Positions 1-11,259 of a stretch of 64,000 nucleotides of DNA are shown piece by piece. Below the pieces are notes generated by a model. The model had not been told where the DNA came from. It did not search any database and worked only from the letters and a program-made list of their open reading frames with translations. The position numbers were made by a program, and so were the translations under genes. The stretch comes from Actinomadura oligospora ATCC 43269 (lineage in GTDB: Bacteria > Actinomycetota > Actinomycetes > Streptosporangiales > Streptosporangiaceae), in assembly GCF_000518265.1 (NCBI RefSeq), contig NZ_JADG01000004.1:620001-684000 (forward strand), in the 5' to 3' direction. The first letter of the stretch is position 1. Every line of letters begins with the position of its first letter.

Positions 1-831
1 GCCGCGAAGAACCTCAAGGACGCCGGGCTCCCGAAGCTGTTCGCCGGGAACATGAAGCGCGGCGCCGAGAAGGCCGCGGGCAGCGCCCAGACGATGCACG
101 CGTCCCGGGTCGGCGACGCGAAGGAACGCGCGGACGAGGCGGCGCGGGCCGTCCGGAACGACCAGAGCATCACGCTGGAACTGCCCGGAACCCGCGTCCC
201 GGCCGGACGCACCCTGTTCGTCGGCGAGAACCTGCGCAAGCGCCTCGGGGACACCGACATCTTCGCGGGCGACGGCGCCGACCTGACGATCCGCGGCCCG
301 GAGCGCGTCGCGCTGTCCGGCGCGAACGGGGCCGGGAAGTCGACGCTGCTGCGGCTCGTCCACGGCGACCTCGAACCCGACTCCGGGACCGTCCGGCGCG
401 CGGACGGCCGCGTCGCCTACCTCTCCCAGCGCCTGGACCTGCTCGACGACGACCGGACCATCGCCGAGAACTTCGCGGCGACCGCGCCGTCGCTGCCCGA
501 CGCGCAGCGGCTCAACGTCCTCGCGCGGTTCCTGTTCCGGGGGCAGCGCGTCCACCTGCCGGTGCGCGCGCTGTCGGGTGGTGAGCGGCTCCGGGCGACG
601 CTGGCGTGCGTCCTGTACGCCGAGCCCGCGCCGCACCTGCTGCTGCTCGACGAGCCGACCAACAACCTCGACCTCGTCAGCGTCGGCCAGCTCGAGAACG
701 CGCTGAACTCCTACGAGGGCGCGTTCATCGTCATCAGCCACGACGAGCGCTTCCTCGAACGGATCGGGGTCGCCCGGCGGCTCACCCTCGCGGACGGCCG
801 CCTGACGTCGGTCGAGGACCTCGTGTCCTGA
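1..831 (+). CDS. ABC-F family ATPase, C-terminal part (5' truncated by window edge)
   Basis: The reading frame is open from base 1, so the gene begins before the window. The visible 276 residues hold a charged linker and then a second ABC ATPase domain: Walker A (SGANGAGKSTLL), signature (LSGGERLRA) and Walker B with the ABC-F type DEPTNNLDL, then the H-loop (ISHDERFL). ABC-F proteins are soluble tandem-ATPase proteins without membrane segments that act on ribosomes (translation factors, some giving antibiotic resistance). Which subfamily this is cannot be told from the C-terminal half. No partner gene overlaps it. Confidence 0.85.
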   Translation, partial: AAKNLKDAGLPKLFAGNMKRGAEKAAGSAQTMHASRVGDAKERADEAARAVRNDQSITLELPGTRVPAGRTLFVGENLRKRLGDTDIFAGDGADLTIRGPERVALSGANGAGKSTLLRLVHGDLEPDSGTVRRADGRVAYLSQRLDLLDDDRTIAENFAATAPSLPDAQRLNVLARFLFRGQRVHLPVRALSGGERLRATLACVLYAEPAPHLLLLDEPTNNLDLVSVGQLENALNSYEGAFIVISHDERFLERIGVARRLTLADGRLTSVEDLVS

Positions 832-968
832 CCCGCTCGAAGGGACGAGACGGGCGCCCAGAACGGTCCTTTCGGCCGGTTGCCGCCGGGGTGCCCGTCT
901 CCGAACCTGGCCCACATGCAGGAAAAACGACCGATCGCCCCGGCCATGGCCTCGACCGCGCGGGCGCG

Positions 969-974
969 TACCGT
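969..974 (+). promoter_or_regulatory. Putative -10 box for a leaderless kinase transcript
   Basis: TACCGT fits the actinobacterial TAnnnT -10 pattern and ends 7 nt before the GTG at 982, where a leaderless mRNA would start. No Shine-Dalgarno sequence precedes that GTG. No good -35 is visible, so this is moderate evidence only. Confidence 0.35.
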
Positions 975-981
975 TGCCCCG

Positions 982-2100
982 GTGATCCTCTCGACGCGCT
1001 GGACGCGGCTCGCCACGGCCGCCGTGTTCGCGTCGGCCATCGCCTTCCAGGCACTCGCCATCGGGGTGAGCTGGGGGGCCGCGTACTGGCCGTTCATGAG
1101 CGTCGCCGCCTCGGCCGTCTGCGTCCTGGCGCTGCTGCGGGACCGGTGGCCCGTCGGAACGGCCTCCCTGGCGATCGGCATCGCGGCCGTCGCGATCCTC
1201 GTCTCGCGCGAGGCGCACCTGCCCGCCGAGCCGAGCCCGGCCATGACGCTGGGCCTGGCCCTCATGGTCGCCTCGGCGGTGCGAACCCTTCCCGTCACGG
1301 TCGCCGCCGCCGTGGCGGGCGGCGGGCTGGCCGTCGCCGTCGGCGGCGAGATCGCGGCCCGGACGACGTCCAGCGGCTCGTCCGTGGCCAACATCGGCGC
1401 GCTGGGCTGGCTCGCCGCCGTCGCGATCGGCCTCGCCCTGCGGCTGGGGGCCGTCCGGGCGCGGGCCGCCTCGGAGCGCGTGCGCCGGGAGGAACGCCTG
1501 GCGCTGGCCCGCGAGATGCACGACGTCGTCGCCCACCACATCGCGAGCATGCTGATCCAGACCCAGGCGGCGCAGGTCGTCGCGCGGCGGCGTCCTGAGG
1601 ACATGCCCCGGACGCTCACCGACATCGAGACCACCGGCACCGACGCCCTCGCCGCGATGCGCCGCGCCGTCGCCCTCCTCCGCGACACCGGCGACGCCGC
1701 GCCCCTCTCGTCCGGCCCCGAGAGCCTGGACGACCTGGTGCACCGCTTCGGCCGGTCCGGGCCCGCGGTGCGCCTGCACATGCCGGACGACGGTGACGAC
1801 TGGCCGCCCGAGGTGACCGGGACGGTCTACCGGGTCGTCCAGGAGTCGCTGACGAACGTCGCCCGCCACGCCCCGCAGGCCGGTTCGGTCACGGTGAGCG
1901 TCCGGCGGGACGACGACCGCGTCACGGTCGAGGTCGTCGACGACGCGCCTCCGCCCCGGCCGCACGGACGGGCCGGGTTCGGGCTGCTCGGCATGCGCGA
2001 ACGGGTCGAGGCCCTCGGCGGGACGCTCGACGCCGGGCCCGGTGACGTCGGCGGATGGGCCGTCCGCGCCGTCCTTCCCGTCCCCCGGGAGGCGGAATGA
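982..2100 (+). CDS. Two-component sensor histidine kinase (NarL/DesK-type, HisKA_3)
   Basis: Membrane sensor kinase of 372 residues. Several hydrophobic segments fill roughly residues 10-145. A HisKA_3 dimerisation box follows, with the phospho-accepting His at about residue 180 (AREMHDVVAHH), then an HATPase domain with N box (QESLTNVARHA) and G box (GFGLLGMRERVEALGG). It should autophosphorylate and pass phosphate to the response regulator whose ATG overlaps its stop (ATGA). I chose GTG 982 because a TAnnnT box lies 7 nt upstream; ATG 916 and ATG 946 are in frame but have no ribosome-binding site. The signal sensed is unknown. The ABC-2 exporter downstream is a plausible target. Confidence 0.85.
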   Translation: MILSTRWTRLATAAVFASAIAFQALAIGVSWGAAYWPFMSVAASAVCVLALLRDRWPVGTASLAIGIAAVAILVSREAHLPAEPSPAMTLGLALMVASAVRTLPVTVAAAVAGGGLAVAVGGEIAARTTSSGSSVANIGALGWLAAVAIGLALRLGAVRARAASERVRREERLALAREMHDVVAHHIASMLIQTQAAQVVARRRPEDMPRTLTDIETTGTDALAAMRRAVALLRDTGDAAPLSSGPESLDDLVHRFGRSGPAVRLHMPDDGDDWPPEVTGTVYRVVQESLTNVARHAPQAGSVTVSVRRDDDRVTVEVVDDAPPPRPHGRAGFGLLGMRERVEALGGTLDAGPGDVGGWAVRAVLPVPREAE

Positions 2101-2747
2101 CCGTGCGCGTCCTGATCGCCGACGACCAGGCCATGATCCGCGGCGGCCTGCGCCTCATCCTGGAGGACGAACCGGACATCGAGGTCGTCGCCGAGGCCGC
2201 CGACGGCGTCGAGGCCATCGAGGCGGCCCGCCGCCTGCGTCCGGACGTCTGCCTGGTCGACATCCGCATGCCCCGCCTGGACGGCATCGAGGTCACCCGC
2301 GCCCTCGCCGGGCCCGGCGTCACCGACCCCCTGCGCGTCGTCGTGGTCACCACCTTCGACCTGGACGAATACGTCTACGGCGCGCTGCGCGGCGGCGCGG
2401 TCGGGTTCGTCCTCAAGGGCGCGGGACCCCGGCTGCTCGTCGAGGCCGTCCGCGCCGCCGTCGCCGGTGAGGCGCTGGTCTCCCCGTCCGTCACCATCCG
2501 CCTGCTCCGCCACCTGGCCGAGGGCGCGCCGCCCTCCCCCTCGACGTCCCCGCTCACCGATCGCGAACTGGAGGTCGTCCGGGCCGTGGCCCGGGGCCGC
2601 ACCAACCAGGAGGTCGCCGCCGAGCTGTTCATCTCGCTGAGCACCGTGAAGGGCCACATGGCGAGCGTCCAGTCGAAGCTCGGCCTGCGCAACCGCGTGG
2701 AGATCGTCGCGTGGGCCTGGGAGAACAGGATCGTCAGAAGCACCTGA
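2097..2747 (+). CDS. LuxR/NarL-family response regulator
   Basis: 216 residues. An N-terminal receiver domain carries the acidic pair after LIADDQ, the phospho-acceptor Asp at about residue 55 (CLVDIRMPRLDG) and a conserved Lys (LKGAGP). A C-terminal LuxR helix-turn-helix follows (LTDRELEVVRAVARGRTNQE ... LSTVKGHMASVQSKL). The ATG at 2097 overlaps the kinase stop by 4 bp, which fixes the start and couples translation of the pair. This is the usual partner for a HisKA_3 kinase. The adjacent ABC exporter genes on the same strand are likely regulated targets, by context only. Confidence 0.92.
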   Translation: MTVRVLIADDQAMIRGGLRLILEDEPDIEVVAEAADGVEAIEAARRLRPDVCLVDIRMPRLDGIEVTRALAGPGVTDPLRVVVVTTFDLDEYVYGALRGGAVGFVLKGAGPRLLVEAVRAAVAGEALVSPSVTIRLLRHLAEGAPPSPSTSPLTDRELEVVRAVARGRTNQEVAAELFISLSTVKGHMASVQSKLGLRNRVEIVAWAWENRIVRST

Positions 2748-2835
2748 GCGGCACCGGCCGAAAGTACCGCCGCGCCGCCCCCGAAGCGTGCTTTGGGCCG
2801 ATGGCCGGGACGACGCGTCCGCGAATGATCGGAGC

Positions 2836-3702
2836 ATGCCTCACGACCACTCCCGTCCCCCCGTGCTGCAGGCCGAGGGACTGACCAAACGCTACGGACG
2901 CCGCCGTCGCCCCGCCCTGGACGGCGTCGACCTGACGATCCCGCCGGACCGCGTCATCGGCCTGGTCGGCCCGAACGGCGCGGGCAAGTCGACGCTCCTG
3001 CACCTGGCCTGCGGCCTGACCGAACCGACGTCCGGCAGCCTGCGCGTCCTCGGCTCCCGTCCCGCGGCGGACGCCGCCCACCTGTCCCGCGTCGGCTTCA
3101 TGGCCCAGGACGCCCCGGTCTACCGCTCCTTCACCGTCGCCGAGCACCTGCGCCTCGGCGCGAGGCTGAACCCCGGCTGGGACATGGCGTTCGCCGAGCG
3201 ACGCGTCCGCGAGGCGGGGCTGGACCCGTCCCAGAAGGCGGGCGGCCTCTCCGGCGGCCAGCGCGCCCAGCTGGCCCTCACGATCGCCGCCGCCAAGCGC
3301 CCCGACCTGCTCATCTTCGACGAGCCCGCCGCCGCCCTGGACCCCCTGGCCCGCCAGGGCTTTCTCCAGAACCTCCTGCGCTTCGTCGCCGACCTGAACG
3401 CCGCCGCCGTCCTCTCCTCGCACCTGCTGGCCGACGTCGAACGGGTCTGCGACCACATCATCGTCCTGAGCGACGCCCGCGTGCAGGTCGCGGGCGACGT
3501 CAAGGACCTCCTGGCCACCCACCGCAGACTCCCCACACCCCACGTCCCCGAGGACGCCGAACTGATCACCGGCTCCATAGCCCGCTTCACCACCCCACCC
3601 CCCGCGACAGCGGAGGCGGTCACCCTCGAAGAGCTGGTCCTCGCCTACATGACACGCGCCGACAAGGCCACCGCCCACGCCTACCAGGAGGCCGCACGAT
3701 GA
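2836..3702 (+). CDS. ABC transporter ATP-binding protein (ABC-2 exporter)
   Basis: 288 residues. Walker A (GLVGPNGAGKSTLLHLACGL), Q-loop, signature (LSGGQRAQLAL), Walker B (LLIFDEPAAALD) and H-loop (LSSHLLADVERV) are all present, followed by a C-terminal accessory stretch typical of drug/lipid-export ATPases. The ATG at 2836 has GGAG upstream; an earlier in-frame start at 2788 would add a low-complexity N-terminus. The stop overlaps the start of the permease gene (ATGA), so the two make one transporter. The two-component system lies 89 bp upstream. The substrate is unknown. Confidence 0.92.
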   Translation: MPHDHSRPPVLQAEGLTKRYGRRRRPALDGVDLTIPPDRVIGLVGPNGAGKSTLLHLACGLTEPTSGSLRVLGSRPAADAAHLSRVGFMAQDAPVYRSFTVAEHLRLGARLNPGWDMAFAERRVREAGLDPSQKAGGLSGGQRAQLALTIAAAKRPDLLIFDEPAAALDPLARQGFLQNLLRFVADLNAAAVLSSHLLADVERVCDHIIVLSDARVQVAGDVKDLLATHRRLPTPHVPEDAELITGSIARFTTPPPATAEAVTLEELVLAYMTRADKATAHAYQEAAR

Positions 3703-4724
3703 TCTGGTTGGCGTGGCGCCAGTTCCGCTGGCAGGCCCTGACCGCCGCCGTGGCGACCGTCCTGGCCGCGGCCTGGCTGCTCTACCTCGGCGGCGACATC
3801 CGGGACGCCCACTCCGCGGCCCTGTCGTCCTGCCGGACCCGGCCCGGCTGTCCGCAGGCCATGGCCGACTTCCAGGCCCGCTACCGCGAGACCATGCTCT
3901 ACATCGCCGCCGGGCTCGGCCTGGGCCTGGCCCTCCTCGGCACCTTCTGGGGCGGGCCCCTGGTCGCGCGCGAGCTGGAGGCGGGCACCCACCGCCTGGT
4001 CTGGAACCAGAGCGTCACCCGCCGCCACTGGCTGGCCACGAGGCTCCTGCTCACCGTCCTGGCGGCGGCGGTCGTGGCCGCCATCGTCAGCGCCCTGGTC
4101 ACCTGGGCCGCGAGCCCCGTCGACAAGTCCGGCGGGAACCGCTTCGGCACCATCCTGTTCGGCTCCCGCGACATCGCCCCGATCGGCTACGCCGTCTTCG
4201 CCGTCACGCTCGGCACGGTGATCGGCCTGCTGGTCCGCCGCACCCTCCCCGCGATCGCCATCACCCTGGCCGCCTTCATCGCGATCCAGTTCCTGGTCCC
4301 CAACCTCGTCCGCCCGCACCTCATGCCCGCGAAGACCGCGACGATGCCCATGACCACCGAGGCCGTCAACCACGCCCGGAACCTGGGCAGCGTCACCGGC
4401 GGCCCGGTCATCGGCGGCATCACCCTCCCGGACGAGCCCGACGCCTGGATCAGCGCGACCAGCCCCCTGCTGACGTCCGACGACCGTCCCCTGAGCACCG
4501 CCCGCTTCAACCACTGCCTGAGCTCCCCGCCCAAGACCGGCACCCGCGGCACCTTCGGCGACACCGCCGCCTGCCTGGGAAAACTGAACCTCCACCTCAA
4601 AATCACCTACCAGCCGGCCACCCGCTACTGGACCTTCCAGCTCCTGGAGACCGCCTTCTACCTCCTCCTGAGCGCCCTCCTCGCCACCTTCGCCCTCTGG
4701 CGAATCCGCCGCCACCTGAACTAG
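3699..4724 (+). CDS. ABC-2 type transporter permease
   Basis: 341 residues with a hydrophobic segment at about 12-30 and further segments near 65-85, 115-135, 155-180, 185-200 and 310-330, as expected of an ABC-2 permease. A large extracytoplasmic loop (about 205-300) contains several Cys. It overlaps the upstream ATPase by 4 bp and ends 22 bp from the convergent iolD. Likely an exporter or transporter regulated by the neighbouring two-component system. There is no sequence clue to substrate. Confidence 0.82.
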   Translation: MIWLAWRQFRWQALTAAVATVLAAAWLLYLGGDIRDAHSAALSSCRTRPGCPQAMADFQARYRETMLYIAAGLGLGLALLGTFWGGPLVARELEAGTHRLVWNQSVTRRHWLATRLLLTVLAAAVVAAIVSALVTWAASPVDKSGGNRFGTILFGSRDIAPIGYAVFAVTLGTVIGLLVRRTLPAIAITLAAFIAIQFLVPNLVRPHLMPAKTATMPMTTEAVNHARNLGSVTGGPVIGGITLPDEPDAWISATSPLLTSDDRPLSTARFNHCLSSPPKTGTRGTFGDTAACLGKLNLHLKITYQPATRYWTFQLLETAFYLLLSALLATFALWRIRRHLN

Positions 4725-4746
4725 CGCGGAGGGAGCCGCGCACGGA

Positions 4747-6572
<1,826 letters not shown>

Positions 6573-6576
<4 letters not shown>

Positions 6577-7415
6577 CGTTCCCCCTCGGGTCCGGCGGCC
6601 GAGCTCATCGGCAGCCTCGGGTCGGCGGGCAGGTCCGCCCAGGTGCCGCGGATCCAGGTGTGCGCCGGGTCGTCGCAGATCTTCCAGGCGCGTTCCTCGC
6701 CCGGTCCCGCCATCACGTTCAGGTAGTAGAGGTCGTGGCCGGGCACCGCCATCGAGGGCCCGTGCCATCCATGCGGGATCAGCACGACATCCCCGGTGCG
6801 GACCTCCTCCAGCACCTCGGTGGTGCCGTAGACCCGCTGGTATCCCATGCCCGCCCCGCCGTGCGGGGCGTCGGCGACCTCGAAGTAGTAGATCTCCTCC
6901 AGGACCGACTCGTCCTCGGTGTGCTCGTCGTGCTTGTGCGGCGGGTAGGACGACCAGTTGCCGCCCGGCGTCAGCACCTCGCACGCGATCAGCCGGTCGG
7001 CCTCGAACGCCTCGGGCGTGCAGAAGTTGTTCACCTGGCGGCTCATCTGCCCGGCGCCGCGCAGCTCCACCGGCACCTTCCCCGCGGGCCCGTAGCGGGG
7101 GGCGAGCCGCCGCTCACAGCGCGCGGACGGCAGCGCGAACCGTCCGCCGTCCTTGGACCACAGGACGATCGACGCGTCGCGCGGCGCGTACGCGAAGTCG
7201 GTGACGCGGGAGAAGACGTCGGGACGGCCCTGGAGCTCGAACGTCACGGCGATCTCGTCGGCCGGGACGCCGATCGTCGCCACGCACGATCCGGCGAGCG
7301 GGAGCACGAGCGTCTCCGACTCCCCCGTCTCCAGCGTGACCTCCTCCCCCGCGTCGAGCGTCACCACGCGCAGGCCGGAGTACTCCCAGCCCGCGCTCTG
7401 GGGTGTGACCTCCAT
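6573..7415 (-). CDS. iolB: 5-deoxy-glucuronate isomerase
   Basis: 280 residues, two cupin-type halves. IolB converts 5-deoxyglucuronate to 2-deoxy-5-keto-gluconate. The metal-site motif is SYPPHKHDEH with the downstream acidic EEIYYFE, and a further His pair lies in VLIPHGWHGP near the C-terminus. The ATG at 7415 has GGAGAGG 6 nt upstream; an in-frame GTG 12 nt earlier lacks such spacing. It starts 14 bp after the aldolase stop and overlaps iolD by 4 bp. Product and substrate fit exactly between IolD and IolC. Confidence 0.95.
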
Positions 7416-7429
7416 GGACACCTCTCCGT

Positions 7430-8320
7430 TCACAGCAGCGCCACCGCGGCGTCGACGGCGCCCGCGACGTCGTCGCCGGGCGGGTAGAGCATGGACCTGC
7501 CGAGGACCAGTCCGCGCACCGTCGGCAGGTCGAGGGCCGCCTTCCAGCCTGCCAGCGTGGCCTCGGAGTCGTCGGACACCTCGCCGCCCAGCAGCAGGGC
7601 GGGCAGCGTCGAGGACTCCATGACCTCCTCCATCCGGTCGACCACGGGCACCTTCAGCCAGGTGTGGGCGGACGTGGCGCCGAGCCCGGACGCGATCGAG
7701 ATGACCTTGGTCATCGCCTCGGGGGTGAGCACGTTCGTGATCTTCCCGCCTTCGCCCCGCGTGGACAGGAACGGCTCCACCATCGCCGGGAGCCCTCGTG
7801 CCGCGAGTTCGGTGACCGCGTTCGCGCAGTTCTCCAGCGTCGGGGCGGTCGCCGGGTCGTCGAGGTCGACGCGCAGCAGCATCTTGCCGCCGTCCAGGCC
7901 CGCGGCGTCGATCGCGGACGCGGTGTAGGCGGTGAACCGGTCGTCGATCTCGAACGACGCCCCGGCCAGGCCGCCCCGGTTCATCGACCCGATCGCGTAC
8001 CTGCCGTCCAGCTCCCCCAGCAGGAGGAGCTCCTCCATGATGTCCGGGGTGGCCAGCACGCCGTGGACGCCCGGCCGGGCGAGCCCGACGCAGATCCGCT
8101 CCAGCAGGTCGCGGCGGTTGCCCATGGCCTGCGGGTCGGTCCCGGCGCGCAGCGCCCCGCGCGCCGGATGGTCGGCCGCGATGATCATCAGCTTGCCCGC
8201 GGCGCCGAGCGGGGCGGCGGGCCGCGCGCGGCGGGCGGCGGCCTCGGCGATCGCGCCGGGCCGGGCGGCCCGGGTCTCGACCAGCTCCGCGTGGCGTTCG
8301 GCGAACGTGCGGGTGCTCAA
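7430..8320 (-). CDS. Class I-type aldolase of the inositol cluster (Cgl0159-like, IolJ role)
   Basis: 296-residue (beta/alpha)8 protein of the DeoC/LacD-like group found in actinobacterial inositol clusters in place of IolJ. Candidate Schiff-base Lys is in SAHTWLKVPVV; acidic residues cluster in IIAADHPARG. Its expected job is cleavage of 2-deoxy-5-keto-gluconate 6-phosphate to dihydroxyacetone phosphate and malonate semialdehyde. The start is TTG at 8320: AAGGAG lies upstream with good spacing and the TTG overlaps the iolC stop (TTGA). Function is inferred from position between iolC and iolB and from family recall; the precise family name is less certain than the neighbours. Confidence 0.8.
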   Translation of the reverse strand: MSTRTFAERHAELVETRAARPGAIAEAAARRARPAAPLGAAGKLMIIAADHPARGALRAGTDPQAMGNRRDLLERICVGLARPGVHGVLATPDIMEELLLLGELDGRYAIGSMNRGGLAGASFEIDDRFTAYTASAIDAAGLDGGKMLLRVDLDDPATAPTLENCANAVTELAARGLPAMVEPFLSTRGEGGKITNVLTPEAMTKVISIASGLGATSAHTWLKVPVVDRMEEVMESSTLPALLLGGEVSDDSEATLAGWKAALDLPTVRGLVLGRSMLYPPGDDVAGAVDAAVALL

Positions 8321-9288
8321 ACCGTGCTCTCCTTGTCGTTGGCCGCGTCGTTCGCGGCGGTCGCGGCCAGTAGGCGTTCGACCTCGCCGGAGTCGGGCAT
8401 CGCGTCCGCGCAGGCGAGCCGCGACGCGACGATCGCCCCGGCGGCCCCGGCGAAGCGGACGATCCGCTCGAGGTCCCAGCCGCGCAGCAGGCCATGGCAG
8501 ACGGCGCCGCCGAAGGCGTCGCCCGCGCCGAGGCCGTTCACCACCTCCACCGGCGTCGGCGGGACCTCGACGATCCCGTCCGCCGACGCCGCGAGCGTGC
8601 CGCGCGGCCCCTGCTTGACGATCGCGACGGACACGCCGCGGTCCAGCAGCGCGCGGGCGGCGGCGTGCGGCTCGCGCTCGCCGACGGCGACCTCGCACTC
8701 CTCCAGGTTGCCGACCGCCACGGTCGTGTGCTCCAGCGCGCGGGCGACCAGGTCCTTGGCCTCCTCGGGCGACTCCCAGAACATCGGCCGCCAGTCCAGG
8801 TCCAGGACGGTCGTCCCGGGGTGCGCGGCGAGCGCGGTCAGCGTCGCCTCGCGGCTCGGCTCCTGGGACAGGCCGGTCACCGTCGCCCAGAAGATCCGGG
8901 CGGCGGCGATGGCGTCGAGGTCGAGCTCCTCCGGACGAATCTCCAGGTCGGGCGCCTTGGGATACCGGTAGAAGTAGAGCGGGAAGTCGTCGGGCGGGAA
9001 GATCTCGCAGAACGCCAGCGGCGTCGGCAGGCCGGGGACGCCGGTGACGAACCGGTCGTCCACCCCGTACTCCGCGAGCTTGCGGTGAATGAACCGGCCG
9101 AACGGGTCCTCACCGGTCCGGGTGATCACGGCCGTCCGGTTGCCGTGGCGAGCCGCCGCGACCGCGACGTTGGTCGGGCTGCCGCCGAGGAACTTTCCGA
9201 ACGACTCGACGTCCTCAAGACCGACGCCGGTCTGGAGCGGGTAGAGGTCCACGCTCACCCGGCCCATGGTGATGAGGTCGAAGGTCAC
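8317..9288 (-). CDS. iolC: 5-dehydro-2-deoxygluconokinase
   Basis: 323-residue PfkB/ribokinase-fold kinase that phosphorylates 2-deoxy-5-keto-gluconate. The N-terminal sugar-site motif GGSPTNVAVAAARHG and the C-terminal anion hole/catalytic motif GLGAGDAFGGAVCHG are present. The aromatic-rich stretch FPLYFYRYPKAPDLE is typical of IolC. The GTG start at 9288 overlaps the upstream stop (GTGA) and its own stop overlaps the TTG of the aldolase gene. Order and overlaps make translational coupling through the operon likely. Confidence 0.93.
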   Translation of the reverse strand: MTFDLITMGRVSVDLYPLQTGVGLEDVESFGKFLGGSPTNVAVAAARHGNRTAVITRTGEDPFGRFIHRKLAEYGVDDRFVTGVPGLPTPLAFCEIFPPDDFPLYFYRYPKAPDLEIRPEELDLDAIAAARIFWATVTGLSQEPSREATLTALAAHPGTTVLDLDWRPMFWESPEEAKDLVARALEHTTVAVGNLEECEVAVGEREPHAAARALLDRGVSVAIVKQGPRGTLAASADGIVEVPPTPVEVVNGLGAGDAFGGAVCHGLLRGWDLERIVRFAGAAGAIVASRLACADAMPDSGEVERLLAATAANDAANDKESTV

Positions 9289-10163
9289 GGCGTCCTCCCG
9301 AGGAAGGCCAGACTCGTGCGCACGTCGCGGCGCGGACCCGCGTCCGGTGCGGGCTCGGCCTCCAGGATGGTGTCCTGTTCGAGGACGTACCAGCCCGCGT
9401 AACCGGCGCCTTCGAGCGCGGCGACGATGCCCGCGATGTCGATGTCGCCCTGGCCGAGCGGACGGTAGATGCCGTCACGGACCGCCTCGGTGTAGGTCGC
9501 GCGTCCCGCCTGGACGCTCCCGGCCAGCTCCGCGTCGACGTCCTTGAGGTGCACGTGGGAGATCCGCGCGGCGGCCGAGCGGGCCAGCGCCAGCGGGTCG
9601 GTGCCGCCGATCAGCAGGTGCCCGGTGTCCAGGCAGAGCGGGATGTGCGACCCCGCCAGCACCCGGTCGACCTCCTCGCGCCGCTCGACGACCGTGCCGA
9701 CGTGCGGGTGCAGGGTCGCCCGGTGGCCGCGCTCGGCGGCGAGCACCGCGGCGCGGTCGAGGTTGCGGAACAGCGCCTTCCAGTTCTCGTCGTCCAGGAC
9801 GGGCCGCTCGTCGTAGCCGTCCAGCCCGGTGACGGCGGCCAGGACCGCCGTGGCGCCCGGGTCGCCGAACGAGTCGAGCGCGCGCGCCAGCTCCGGCATC
9901 GGGTCAAGGCCCGGGTCGTGGAGCACCAGGGGGACGAAGCCGCCGACGGGCGCCAGCCCGTAGGAGCCCAGCAGCGCGGACCGGTCGCGCGGATCGGAGG
10001 GCAGGAAGCCGTCCGGGCCGAACTCGGTCGCGCTGATCCCGAGGTCGCGCATCTCGGCCAGCACCCGCCCGGCCTCCATCTGGTGGCCCCAGCCGGGGAC
10101 CTCGCAGACGCCCCACGAGATGGGGGCGGCGGCGACCCGTCCGGCCGCGATCTCGATGCTCAT
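9285..10163 (-). CDS. iolE: Inosose dehydratase-like TIM-barrel protein
   Basis: 292 residues, xylose-isomerase-like TIM barrel. Metal-ligand type motifs are visible: ATLHPHVGT, CLDTGHLLIGG, ISHVHLKDVD and the C-terminal Glu in YVLEQDTIL. In the pathway IolE dehydrates 2-keto-myo-inositol; IolI/IolH relatives share the fold, so the exact activity is an inference from being the only such gene in the operon. The ATG at 10163 overlaps the iolG stop (ATGA). Confidence 0.82.
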   Translation of the reverse strand: MSIEIAAGRVAAAPISWGVCEVPGWGHQMEAGRVLAEMRDLGISATEFGPDGFLPSDPRDRSALLGSYGLAPVGGFVPLVLHDPGLDPMPELARALDSFGDPGATAVLAAVTGLDGYDERPVLDDENWKALFRNLDRAAVLAAERGHRATLHPHVGTVVERREEVDRVLAGSHIPLCLDTGHLLIGGTDPLALARSAAARISHVHLKDVDAELAGSVQAGRATYTEAVRDGIYRPLGQGDIDIAGIVAALEGAGYAGWYVLEQDTILEAEPAPDAGPRRDVRTSLAFLGRTP

Positions 10164-11152
10164 CGGCGTACCTCCTCGATCGTCACGGTGCGCCGCTCGC
10201 GGCGGGAGATCTCGCATGCCTCGGCGACGTAGAACGCCTCCAGGCTCTCCTCGGGCGGGCACGGGCTCACGCCGCCGCCCTTGACCATGTCGGCGAAGGC
10301 GCGCAGTTCGGCCGCGTACGCCTCGGCGAACCGTTCGAGGAACCCGCCGTGCGCCGGGCCCGAGGGACGGAAGCCGTCGCCGGCCGGGGCCAGCGGGGTC
10401 CGGTCGTCCAGTCCGGCGACGACGCCGGCGATCGAGCCGAGCACCTCCAGCCGCACGTCGTAGCCGGCGGCGTTGTACCGGGTCGCGGAGACGACGGCGA
10501 TCGTGCCGTCGTCGAGCATGAGCGTCGCCGAGCCGGTGTCGACGTCGCCGGCCTCGGCGAACGCCCCCGCTCCGTGATTCGCGCCGGTCGCGGTCACCTC
10601 GGTGACCGCGCGTCCGGTGACGAACCGCACGGCGTCGAAGTCGTGGACCGAGCAGTCCCGGAAGAGACCTCCGGAGGTCGGGATGTACTCGTCCGGCGGC
10701 GGAACGCGGTCGAGCGTCATCGAGCGCACGGTGTGCACCCAGCCGAGACGCCCGGAGCGCACGGCGTCGCGCGCGGCGACGTGGCCCGGGTCGAAGCGCC
10801 GCTGGAAGCCGATCTGCACCGGCACCTCGGAGCCGCGCAGCGCGGTCAGTGTTTGGATCGTTCCATCGAGGTCCGCCGCGAGCGGCTTCTCGACGAAGAC
10901 CGGCAGCCCGGCCTCGACCGCCCTGATCACCAGGGCGGCGTGCGCGGAGGTCGGCGTGGCGACCACCATGGCGTCCAGGCCGGACGAGAACAGCTCGTCC
11001 ACCCCGCCCGCGGCCTCGACGCCGAGCTTGCCGGCGACCTCCCGGGCGCGCCCGGCGTCCGCGTCGGCGATGACGACCTCATCGGCCAGATCCCTCAACG
11101 TCTCGGCGTGCGCGGCTCCGATCCGTCCCGCTCCCGCCAGTCCGACCCTCAT
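10160..11152 (-). CDS. iolG: Inositol 2-dehydrogenase
   Basis: 330-residue Gfo/Idh/MocA oxidoreductase that oxidises myo-inositol to 2-keto-myo-inositol with NAD. Rossmann motif GLAGAGRIGAAHAETL at the N-terminus, the family motif FVEKPLA at about residue 90 and the catalytic region CSVHDFDAVRF are all visible. First gene of the minus-strand inositol operon; the ATG at 11152 is preceded by GGGAGG. A TTGACA -35 and a GntR-type operator lie about 100 bp upstream. Confidence 0.92.
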   Translation of the reverse strand: MRVGLAGAGRIGAAHAETLRDLADEVVIADADAGRAREVAGKLGVEAAGGVDELFSSGLDAMVVATPTSAHAALVIRAVEAGLPVFVEKPLAADLDGTIQTLTALRGSEVPVQIGFQRRFDPGHVAARDAVRSGRLGWVHTVRSMTLDRVPPPDEYIPTSGGLFRDCSVHDFDAVRFVTGRAVTEVTATGANHGAGAFAEAGDVDTGSATLMLDDGTIAVVSATRYNAAGYDVRLEVLGSIAGVVAGLDDRTPLAPAGDGFRPSGPAHGGFLERFAEAYAAELRAFADMVKGGGVSPCPPEESLEAFYVAEACEISRRERRTVTIEEVRR

Positions 11153-11248
11153 GTGGCTGCGCCTCCCGTTCGCCTCGTACGCGCCTGCCGCATGCCATCG
11201 CCGGCGCCTTCGTCAACATGATCGAGTCTCATGGAACGCTCCAAGAGC

Positions 11249-11254
11249 TGTCAA
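11249..11254 (-). promoter_or_regulatory. -35 box of the inositol operon promoter
   Basis: On the minus strand the hexamer reads TTGACA, a perfect -35. With a 17-bp spacer the -10 would be TGAGAC, which is weak. The IolR-like operator lies 5 bp upstream, in a position to control this promoter. Confidence 0.5.
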
Positions 11255-11259
11255 TAGTT